A stretch of DNA of 64,000 bases from Natronospirillum operosum (GTDB taxonomy: Bacteria > Pseudomonadota > Gammaproteobacteria > Pseudomonadales > Natronospirillaceae): contig NZ_SRMF01000009.1 in NCBI RefSeq assembly GCF_004768465.1, forward strand, positions 8,507 to 72,506, read 5' to 3'. The notes under the pieces are model-generated. The model saw only the letters and a program-made list of their open reading frames with translations, was not told the DNA's origin and did not search any database. This document shows, piece after piece, positions 57,187-64,000 of this stretch (its first letter is position 1; the number at the start of each line of letters is the position of its first letter). The translations under genes were made by a program, and so were the position numbers.

Positions 57187-58943
57187 GCACCAGTCTGTTT
57201 GCGCAGACCTTCATGCGGACCACGCTGGAACTGGTTCGTGATTATGGTCGCAATGAATACCAGGGGTATAGCCTGTATGCCTGGGTTCTCGATGATCGGC
57301 ACGCACGTCGCCGTGCAGAAAAGGCGTTGTCTGCATGGGGTGTATCGGCCCGGATTCGCAGCGCGTACAAGCCTTTGGTGAACTTTGTAATGGAAGAGTT
57401 GCCTACGGTTGATTTGGCTGGCGTGACAATCAAGTACCCGGAGTTGCCTGATGCCCCCAGACGATTCCTGCTGGAGGCTTATCCGGCTGGCGCACTGCTG
57501 GGTGATGTGCCCGTGTCCTGGGAAGCGTTCAGTCCGGATGATGAGAAGACGCTGGTGTACCGGGTGGCCGCAACCCGGTCCACAGGCGCCGTCGATCACT
57601 ACACGGTCGAGGCTCCGAACAAGACGCACAAGGATGTCATTGGGCAGCCACAGCGTTCGCCCTGTGGTTGGCTGCGGCTGGTGTCTGCCCAGGGCCGGGT
57701 CACCGACAAAGCTCTGAACACCGAGTACGAACAGATTTATGACGCGGCCATAGCCACACTGCAGGCGACCGACTGGAAAGGCGAGCCGCCCTACTTCGAG
57801 GAGCTGAATTTTTCCCTTGAATTGCCCGCGACCGATACGCCGGTCGACTACGGTCATGAAACCATCAGTCTCGCCGAAGCCATGCATGAAGATCTGTATT
57901 TCTCGGCGCTGGAGTTCTTTCAGAAACTGGCTGGTTTGCCCCTGGGTGATCGATCTCTGAAGCCGGGGCAGATCGTCCCGGATATACGCATTACGGATGG
58001 TTCAGAAGCCCGATTGCACATCAGGCTGCTGCCACTGAATAGCCGGAACCCAAAGCGCCCCAGAGTGGAGCAATTGGCTACGGCGCCGCATACTCTGGCC
58101 GCTCAGCAGATAAGCGAACTGGTTGCGGAACTGGGTGGTGAATCCTTGCACAGCCGGTCACGAGCCGGGCGCGTTGTCGAGGCAAGATACAAGGCAGGGA
58201 CAGATCGGCCAGTGATGATCAGTGCGGCTCAGCATGCCAATGAAACCTCGGGTCTTGTGGGTGCGTTGCGTGCCGCTCAGTCGCTGGCGCAACAGGAAGA
58301 GTCACACTTTGTTATCTCGCCGTTGGAAAACCCCGACGGTTATGCCGTTCAGGGGCGATTGACGGAGACACAACCCCATCACATGCATCATGCGGCCCGC
58401 TATACTGCATTTGGTAATGATCTGGAGAGTCAGCCTCGGGGTGGGCCGTTTGAACACGCTATCAGGGAGCAGGCATTTCAACGCAGTGGCGCCAAACTGC
58501 ACCTGAATCTGCACGGCTATCCGGCTCATGAGTGGACGCGACCGTCGACGGGCTATATCCCGCGTGGTTTCGAGATGTGGACAATCCCCAAGGGCTTCTT
58601 CCTTGTTGTTCGTTACCACAGTGGCTGGCGGGATGCGGCCATGGCATTGCTGGATCAGGTTACGCAGCGCCTGTCGCAGGTGCCGGGCCTGGCAGATTTC
58701 AATCGCCGCCTGATTGAGTTGTTTGAAATTCACGCTGGTGAGCTGACGTTTCCGATCCGGCACGGCTTTCCTTTCGTGGCCTCCGAAGATAACCAGCAGT
58801 TGGCTCCCCTGATGCTGATCACCGAGTATCCCGATGAAACGCTGACCGGTGATGCATTTGTGCAGGCACACACAGCGCAAATGCACACTGTGCTGAGTGC
58901 CTACGAGGTGTTTCAGACTCTGGCCTTGCCCGTTGGACACTAG
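57183..58943 (+). CDS. M14-family zinc carboxypeptidase-like protein
   Basis: A 586-residue protein. A poorly conserved N-terminal half (about 1-320) precedes an M14 peptidase-like domain: zinc ligands H-x-x-E in AAQHANETSG, ENPDGYA, a third His probably in NLHGYPAHEW, and a late Glu in ITEYPDE that could be the catalytic base. It has no signal peptide, so it would trim imported peptides in the cytoplasm. The GTG start overlaps the permease stop; the reading frame upstream is shadow. The long N-terminal part is unusual for M14 enzymes. Confidence 0.82.
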   Translation: MSTSLFAQTFMRTTLELVRDYGRNEYQGYSLYAWVLDDRHARRRAEKALSAWGVSARIRSAYKPLVNFVMEELPTVDLAGVTIKYPELPDAPRRFLLEAYPAGALLGDVPVSWEAFSPDDEKTLVYRVAATRSTGAVDHYTVEAPNKTHKDVIGQPQRSPCGWLRLVSAQGRVTDKALNTEYEQIYDAAIATLQATDWKGEPPYFEELNFSLELPATDTPVDYGHETISLAEAMHEDLYFSALEFFQKLAGLPLGDRSLKPGQIVPDIRITDGSEARLHIRLLPLNSRNPKRPRVEQLATAPHTLAAQQISELVAELGGESLHSRSRAGRVVEARYKAGTDRPVMISAAQHANETSGLVGALRAAQSLAQQEESHFVISPLENPDGYAVQGRLTETQPHHMHHAARYTAFGNDLESQPRGGPFEHAIREQAFQRSGAKLHLNLHGYPAHEWTRPSTGYIPRGFEMWTIPKGFFLVVRYHSGWRDAAMALLDQVTQRLSQVPGLADFNRRLIELFEIHAGELTFPIRHGFPFVASEDNQQLAPLMLITEYPDETLTGDAFVQAHTAQMHTVLSAYEVFQTLALPVGH

Positions 58944-59266
58944 GTCCCCTGTTTCAACAGGACCAGCTTGCGCTCCGGCGACAGGCGGCGTACCCGGTAC
59001 TCTTCCCGGCTGGCCTCCGAACGAGTATTGCAGGTACAACACCAGGCCAGATGCACAGGGCGTCGCGAACGTGTGTAACGGGCCCCACCGGCGAGTTCCC
59101 CATTGTGTTGCCGGAGACGTCGCGCCAGATCTGTTGTGATGCCGGTGTAAAGCGTGCCGTCGTTGCAGCGTACCAGATAGACCCACCATTGCTGTCCTTC
59201 GGGTATCGAATCTGACTGGTTGTCAGGGTACTCGGCAAGGGTATTCGGCTTGGGTTGTGTCGGCAT
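58940..59266 (-). CDS. GIY-YIG nuclease-domain protein (UPF0213 type)
   Basis: A 108-residue small protein with the GIY-YIG core WWVYLVRCNDGTLYTGITTDLARRLRQHN and a conserved second part (GARYTRSRRPVHL, EYRVRRLSPERKLVLL). Stand-alone members are common and their role is unclear. The first 25 residues are unconserved, so the start might be downstream. It overlaps the convergent M14 gene by 4 bp. Confidence 0.88.
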   Translation of the reverse strand: MPTQPKPNTLAEYPDNQSDSIPEGQQWWVYLVRCNDGTLYTGITTDLARRLRQHNGELAGGARYTRSRRPVHLAWCCTCNTRSEASREEYRVRRLSPERKLVLLKQGT

Positions 59267-59335
59267 GGATTGTCAGAAGACTGTCAGTTGACTATGCTCG
59301 GTACAGGGTAACAGAAACCACAGCGCGGCGAAGCC

Positions 59336-60115
59336 ATGTCGACGGACACCCAGATTCAACAGCTGCCTACCAGTGGCCAGACTCATCACCATGCCCATCA
59401 TCAGATGGTCTTTGGGCTGCGCGGCCGGGCCGAGTTCGAGCTGGAAGGCCCGGGCGGCCATGAGGTCACGCCCTGGGTCGGTTGCTTGGTGCCTTCGGAA
59501 TACAACCATGCCTTTCAGGGCATCGGTGACAACCAGATGCTCATCGTCAATATTGATCAGACTGCGGAGGCTGCCGCTCTGGTGCATCCGGAGCTGATCG
59601 AGCCCCTGTTCGAACAGCCGCGCTATGTGGAACTCGATCTGGATTTTGTGCGCCTGCTGCGCGTGGTCGGTGCGGAAATGGCGCGGGCGCCGAGCGACCC
59701 CTGGTTGGGCTCCCATCTGACCGGCTCCTTGCTGCATGCGCTCTATCATCGGCTGTATGATGGCCGCCTGCTGAATGCGCCGCAGCGCGAACGGCTGCAG
59801 CTGAACCGCATTGATGCCTGGCTGCACCAGCATTTGTCCGAGTCCGTTCGGGTAGCCGATCTGGCGCAACTGTGCTGTCTCAGTGTCAGCCAGTTTCAGG
59901 AGGTGTTCCGGGAGAAGACCGGGCGCTCGCCCTATCAGTACGTGCTGAAGGTCAGGCTGGAAACCGCCGCCTGGCTGCTGCGGCACAGCCGTCAGCCGAT
60001 TGCGGATATTGCCCTGCAGGTCGGCTTTGCCAACCAGAGTGCCCTGACCAAGGCCATGAAAGCCCAGATGGGCCGCACCCCCGCCGACATTCGCCAGCAG
60101 GCGCGTTTGCACTGA
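59336..60115 (+). CDS. AraC-family regulator, possible regulator of putA
   Basis: A 259-residue regulator: N-terminal cupin-like sensor (HHHAHHQMVFGLRGRAEFEL, VTPWVGCLVPSEYNHAF) and C-terminal double HTH (VRVADLAQLCCLSVSQFQEVFREKTG; PIADIALQVGFANQSALTKAMKAQMGRTPADIR). It lies upstream of and in line with putA, separated by repeats. AraC-type activators next to putA (PruR in Pseudomonas) respond to proline; the same role is plausible here but unproven. Confidence 0.88.
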   Translation: MSTDTQIQQLPTSGQTHHHAHHQMVFGLRGRAEFELEGPGGHEVTPWVGCLVPSEYNHAFQGIGDNQMLIVNIDQTAEAAALVHPELIEPLFEQPRYVELDLDFVRLLRVVGAEMARAPSDPWLGSHLTGSLLHALYHRLYDGRLLNAPQRERLQLNRIDAWLHQHLSESVRVADLAQLCCLSVSQFQEVFREKTGRSPYQYVLKVRLETAAWLLRHSRQPIADIALQVGFANQSALTKAMKAQMGRTPADIRQQARLH

Positions 60116-60310
60116 TTCGCAAAGCGCCTAGAGAGTGCCTGACAAGGAAGTTCCATGTGGCTCTATTGCCGTCGCCAAGCTCGGGTATATGCTCCTCGTA
60201 TTACCCACCAGATGCCGCCTCTGCGGGGTACCCTGACCGCAGACACGCAAAAAACGTCGTATCAGGCCCGTCCCTGGCCGTGCGGCCCGACGTTTCGGGG
60301 CTTGCTCACA

Positions 60311-60337
60311 CATGCGTGGCCAAGGGCCACTGCCTAC
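60311..60337 (-). repeat. GTAG-type repeat, second sequence type
   Basis: Read on the minus strand it is GTAGGCAGTGGCCCTTGGCC then ACGCATG; it matches 29278-29306, and the similarity extends on to GAGCAAGCCCCGAAAC. Confidence 0.7.
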
Positions 60338-60352
60338 AGAAAAGCCTCCGTT

Positions 60353-60438
60353 GTAGCGAGCGACGCGAGTCGCGATGGCGGCGTAGCCGCCTTTTCCGTG
60401 GGCCTGTCGGCCCAATCGGCACTTGCGTGCCTCGCTAC
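60353..60438 (+). repeat. GTAG-type repeat pair, first sequence type
   Basis: GTAGCGAG at 60353 to CTCGCTAC ending 60438, with internal stems GCGAC/GTCGC, GGCGGC-GTA-GCCGCC and GGGCC-TGTC-GGCCC. It matches the copies at 1-242 and 1692-1760. Confidence 0.75.
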
Positions 60439-60701
60439 AGAGAGCTGGGAGGCACTGTTGGAGTCGCCTGCCGGGTACAGGCCCTGTGAGACCGTTTGCG
60501 GCCAGGGATGGCCGCAACCGAGCTGTCATGGATGACGTTTTTTGCGTGTCTAACAGGGCCTGTACCCGAGCTCGGCGACGGTCCGATTGGCACCGGCACC
60601 CCGACCACGGCGGCACGGCTCCGATCACGACCAAACCGTTGCTTTTGACAACACCTCCCTCCGAATTGACAAGAACCCATGCAGACGCGGGAGTAGCTTT
60701 G

Positions 60702-60731
60702 CCTCTAACAAGATGAATATTAGAGGTGGAG
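60702..60731 (+). promoter_or_regulatory. Hairpin touching the putA ribosome binding site
   Basis: CCTCTAA (60702-60708) pairs with TTAGAGG (60720-60726); the last two G overlap the GGTGGAG ribosome site (60725-60731) before the ATG at 60736. TTGACA occurs upstream at 60645-60650 but lacks a good -10. Confidence 0.4.
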
Positions 60732-60735
60732 CACC

Positions 60736-63700
60736 ATGCGCCTGTCCTTCGCACCGGCCGATCTGCTGGCCGGGAAGTACGATAACTGGACCGATTCCGA
60801 CTGGCTGAACCATCTTACCCGGCTCTACAGCATCGATGAAACCACCTGGGTGAACGCCCTGCTGCCGGTAGCCGAGGGTTCCGCCAGTGAAGATCAGGCC
60901 ATAGTGCAGCGCGCCGAGCGCATTGTGCGGCGCGTGCGCAATGAAACCGAGGTCGCGCATGCGGTAGACAAGCTGCTGCAGGAATACAGCCTGGACAACG
61001 AAGAGGGTGTCATCCTGATGTGCCTGGCTGAAGCCCTGATGCGGGTGCCGGATGCCGAGACCGCCGATGACCTGATTCGCGACAAGCTCTCTCCCGCCGA
61101 CTGGAAAGCCCACCTGGGCAAGTCCGATTCGCTGCTGGTCAATGCCTCGACCTGGGGACTGCTGCTGACCGGCAAGGTTACCCAGCTTGAAACCCGTGAG
61201 AAGAACGCGGGCAATCTGCTGGAAAAACTGGTCAACCGTGCCGGCGAACCGGTGATTCGGCAGGCCATGCATCAGGCCATGCGCATCATGGGACGGCAGT
61301 TCGTGCTTGGGCAGACCATTCAGGAGGCGCTCAAAAACGGCAAGTCCTACCGCGAGAAGGGTTATACGTATTCCTTTGACATGCTGGGCGAAGCGGCCAT
61401 GACCGAACCGGATGCCGAGCGCTACCTGACTTCCTACCGCGAAGCCATCGAGAAGCTGGCTGCCTTCAAGACCAAGTGGCCTGATCAGGTACCCCTGCCC
61501 ACCATCTCCATCAAGCTGTCCGCCCTGCATCCGCGTTACGAAGCCTCGCATGAAGAGCGGGTGCTCGACGAGCTGGCCGAGCGCGTCCTCAGCCTGCTGC
61601 GCGTGGCGGTGCCGGAAAACATCGGGGTCACCATCGATGCCGAGGAGGCTGACCGGCTGGAGTTGTCACTTAGGCTCTTTCGCAAGGTCTATGAGCACCC
61701 TGAAGTTCGTGGTTTCGGCAATTTCGGCATGGTGGTGCAGGCCTATTCCAAGCGCGCGCTGGCGGCACTGGGTTACCTGTCGCATCTGGCCCGGCGCCAG
61801 GGCGACCTGATCCCGGTGCGCCTGGTCAAGGGCGCCTACTGGGACAGCGAGATCAAGCTCTGTCAGCAACTGGGTACCGCCGGCTACCCCGTGTTCACCC
61901 GCAAGGAAAACACCGACGTCGCCTACCTGGCCTGCGCCCGCTACCTGCTCAGTGATCAGGCCCAGGGCTTCCTGTTCCCGCAGTTTGCCACTCACAACGC
62001 CCACACCGTGGCTGCGGTCGAGCTGATGGGTGAGGGCCGGCAGTTCGAGTTCCAGCGTCTGCACGGCATGGGTGATGCGCTGTACGACACCCTGATCGAG
62101 GATACCGAGCGCTCGGTACGGATCTATGCGCCGGTCGGTGTCCACAAGGACCTGCTGCCCTACCTGGTGCGCCGACTGCTCGAGAACGGCGCCAACTCCT
62201 CGTTCGTGCACCGGCTGGTGGATGCCCGCACACCGGTGGCGGACCTGATCGAGTCGCCGGTAGCGCGCGTGCGGGGCCGGGAGGACCACAAGAACACCCT
62301 GATTCCGCTGCCGCCCGAGATCTATGGCCCGGAGCGACGCAACTCGCGCGGCCACAACCTGATGATAGATGGTGAAAGGAGTGCATTGATGGCGACCATT
62401 GACCGTTTCCATGACCACCGCTGGGTCGCCAGGCCGTTGATAGACGGCGCGGCGCAGGACAGCCCGACAGTGGTGACTGTCACCAGCCCGCAGCGCCGTT
62501 CGGATGTGGTGGGTGAGGCGCACTATGCCACGGCCGAGCAGGCCCTGGCGGGGCTGGACAGGGCGGAAGCCGGCTTCCGGAGCTGGTACCAGACCCCGGC
62601 GGCGCAGCGGGCCGCCGTGCTGGAACGGCTGGCTGACCTGCTGGAAGAGAACGAGGCCGAACTGATTGCGCTGTGCGGTCGCGAGGCCGGCAAGACCCTG
62701 CAGGACGGCATCGACGAAGTCCGTGAAGCCGTCGACTTCTGCCGCTTCTATGCGCGTGAAGCGCGCCGGCATTTCAGCGAGCCCATGGTACTGCCCGGGC
62801 CCACCGGCGAAAGCAACGAGCTCTACTACGAAGGGCGGGGCGTCTTCCTCTGCATCAGCCCCTGGAACTTCCCGCTGGCCATCTTCCTGGGGCAGGTCAG
62901 CGCCGCTCTGGTGGCCGGCAACGCCGTGATCGCCAAGCCGGCGGAAACCACCTCCCTGATTGCGGCGCGGGCCATCGAACTCTATCACCAGGCCGGGGCG
63001 CCGGCAGACGCCCTGCAGTTGCTGCCGGGCGAGGGGGCCACCATTGGTGGCGCCCTGATTCCGGACGAGCGCATTACCGGCGTGGCCTTTACCGGTTCCA
63101 CCGAGACGGCACACCGCATTCATCGCCAGTTGGCCGAGCGCGACGGGGCCATTCCGACCCTGATTGCCGAAACCGGCGGCCAGAACGCCATGGTCGTCGA
63201 TTCCACGGCCCTGCCCGAACAGGTGGTGACCGATGTGCTGCACTCGGCCTTTGCCTCGGCCGGCCAGCGCTGTTCGGCGTTGCGGGTGCTCTGTGTGCAG
63301 GAAGACATTGCCGAGCGGGTGCTGGCACTGCTGACCGGCGCCATGGACGAGCTGACTATCGGTGACCCGATCGAGTTCAGGACCGATGTCGGACCGGTGA
63401 TCGACGACAAGGCCCGGCAGGGGCTCAGTGCTTATCTGGACGAACAGAAAGCCGCCGGGCGTCTGCTGCATCAGGTGCAACTGCCGGCAGAATGTGCCGC
63501 TGGCACCTTTGTGCCACCCACGGTACTGAAGATCGACAGCTTCGACGACCTGGGGCGGGAGCAGTTCGGCCCCATCCTGCATGTGATGACCTACCAGGCG
63601 CGCGAACTGGATGCCGTGATCGACGGTATCAACCGGACCGGCTATGGCCTGACGCTGGGCATTCATACGCGTAACGAGGCCACGGCCGCCTATATCGAAA

Positions 63701-63915
63701 AACATACCCGGGTCGGCAACTGTTATGTGAACCGCAACCAGATCGGTGCCGTGGTCGGCGTGCAGCCGTTCGGCGGTCGCGGGTTGTCCGGAACCGGGCC
63801 CAAGGCGGGTGGGCCCAACTATATTCTGCGCTTTGCGACCGAACGCACGCGCACCATCAACACGACTGCAGTCGGTGGCAATGCCACCCTGCTGTCCTTG
63901 TCCGGAGAGGCCTGA
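60736..63915 (+). CDS. putA: Bifunctional proline dehydrogenase / P5C dehydrogenase PutA
   Basis: Oxidises proline to glutamate in two steps with FAD then NAD. The 1059-residue protein has the PRODH barrel (about 90-490; RLVKGAYWDSEIK, FATHNAHTV, HGMGDALYD) and the aldehyde dehydrogenase half (about 540-1040; PWNFPLAIFLGQVSAALVAGN, catalytic Glu in IAETGGQNAM, catalytic Cys in SAGQRCSALRVL, FGGRGLSGTGPKAGG). The ribbon-helix-helix DNA-binding region of E. coli PutA (1320 residues) and the long C-terminal domain are absent, so it cannot repress itself; the upstream AraC gene may control it. Confidence 0.96.
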   Translation: MRLSFAPADLLAGKYDNWTDSDWLNHLTRLYSIDETTWVNALLPVAEGSASEDQAIVQRAERIVRRVRNETEVAHAVDKLLQEYSLDNEEGVILMCLAEALMRVPDAETADDLIRDKLSPADWKAHLGKSDSLLVNASTWGLLLTGKVTQLETREKNAGNLLEKLVNRAGEPVIRQAMHQAMRIMGRQFVLGQTIQEALKNGKSYREKGYTYSFDMLGEAAMTEPDAERYLTSYREAIEKLAAFKTKWPDQVPLPTISIKLSALHPRYEASHEERVLDELAERVLSLLRVAVPENIGVTIDAEEADRLELSLRLFRKVYEHPEVRGFGNFGMVVQAYSKRALAALGYLSHLARRQGDLIPVRLVKGAYWDSEIKLCQQLGTAGYPVFTRKENTDVAYLACARYLLSDQAQGFLFPQFATHNAHTVAAVELMGEGRQFEFQRLHGMGDALYDTLIEDTERSVRIYAPVGVHKDLLPYLVRRLLENGANSSFVHRLVDARTPVADLIESPVARVRGREDHKNTLIPLPPEIYGPERRNSRGHNLMIDGERSALMATIDRFHDHRWVARPLIDGAAQDSPTVVTVTSPQRRSDVVGEAHYATAEQALAGLDRAEAGFRSWYQTPAAQRAAVLERLADLLEENEAELIALCGREAGKTLQDGIDEVREAVDFCRFYAREARRHFSEPMVLPGPTGESNELYYEGRGVFLCISPWNFPLAIFLGQVSAALVAGNAVIAKPAETTSLIAARAIELYHQAGAPADALQLLPGEGATIGGALIPDERITGVAFTGSTETAHRIHRQLAERDGAIPTLIAETGGQNAMVVDSTALPEQVVTDVLHSAFASAGQRCSALRVLCVQEDIAERVLALLTGAMDELTIGDPIEFRTDVGPVIDDKARQGLSAYLDEQKAAGRLLHQVQLPAECAAGTFVPPTVLKIDSFDDLGREQFGPILHVMTYQARELDAVIDGINRTGYGLTLGIHTRNEATAAYIEKHTRVGNCYVNRNQIGAVVGVQPFGGRGLSGTGPKAGGPNYILRFATERTRTINTTAVGGNATLLSLSGEA

Positions 63916-64000
63916 GCGCAGCCTGTGCTGTGGTCAGGCCTCTGCGGTCTGTGTGACGGGAGGCATTGGTGATCGGCCTGCGGGCTGAGCCTTGCCGAAA
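63916..64000. other. Window end, no gene called
   Basis: A GGGAGG followed by GTG at 63969 could begin another gene that runs off the window, but only ten codons are visible. Confidence 0.25.

Larger units (their letters stand above)
60169..60581. mobile_element. 413-bp element with terminal inverted repeats upstream of putA
   Basis: Ends CCGTCGCCAAGCTCGGGTA (60169-60187) and TACCCGAGCTCGGCGACGG (60563-60581) are inverted copies with one mismatch, matching those of the element before acs. Its right part (60444-60584) is the inverted equivalent of 29133-29274 at roughly 90% identity; the left part is a degenerate further copy sharing the 15-mer GACACGCAAAAAACG (60242-60256). GTAG-type repeats lie in the middle. 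No ORF inside is convincing. Confidence 0.65.

Noticed and set aside
60155-60716. Short ORFs in the gap before putA
   Set aside because: Same reason: they arise from the repeat sequence and resemble those at 29 kb only because the repeats are shared.

Overview
The window is about 60% GC, densely coding and free of rRNA, tRNA and CRISPR arrays that I can recognise. The gene content (fused EIIA-HPr-EI FruB, a CrbS/CrbR-type acetate system, an ANR/FNR-like box, a PutA without an N-terminal DNA-binding domain, GTAG-headed palindromic repeats) suggests the chromosome of an aerobic, heterotrophic gammaproteobacterium, perhaps of the Oceanospirillales/Halomonas/Saccharospirillum type. That placement is an inference; no rRNA is present to confirm it.

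Layout. 1-14 kb is mixed housekeeping: radA, two poorly known signalling-like proteins, msrB, a UvrD-like helicase, a GcvA-type LysR gene with no normal start codon, a methyltransferase fused to a CmoA-like domain, a GST, rhlE, a universal stress protein under a putative ANR box, a DNA glycosylase and a DUF2288 gene. 14-29 kb is a pentose block: transaldolase, xylBA, the xylose ABC transporter xylFHG, the ROK repressor xylR, a second sugar ABC system (binding protein and two permeases, no ATPase), a GH43 beta-xylosidase and a Gfo/Idh/MocA oxidoreductase. Xylose or short xylosides would enter by ABC transport, be cut in the cytoplasm and flow through XylA/XylB and transaldolase.

29-32 kb holds acs with an overlapping LuxR-type response regulator (CrbR-like). 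32-37 kb is the fructose PTS operon fruBKA, followed by an apparent relic of a periplasmic sugar-sensing system. 41-50 kb holds the CrbS-like SSS-domain sensor kinase, the VC_2705-type symporter with its DUF4212 subunit, a DUF294/CBS protein and a DnaQ-like exonuclease. Three promoters (acs, symporter, exonuclease) share one palindromic box at the same distance from a -10-like hexamer, so they are probably one regulon. 50-59 kb has an Aer-like chemoreceptor and a peptide ABC transporter operon that ends in an M14 carboxypeptidase-like gene. 59-64 kb has an AraC regulator and putA.

Non-coding structure is unusually rich. GTAG-headed palindromic repeats of two sequence types occur at 1-242, 1692-1803, 29065-29306 and 60311-60438, and twice the GTAG supplies the stop codon of the preceding gene. 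Two larger elements with matching terminal inverted repeats lie directly upstream of acs and putA and share a 140-bp module whose hairpins show compensatory base changes. Each of the three ABC binding-protein genes that heads an operon is followed by a strong hairpin before its permease gene.

The best candidates for new biology are the methyltransferase/CmoA-like fusion with its LysR partner, the covarying repeat module, and the shared acetate-regulon box.
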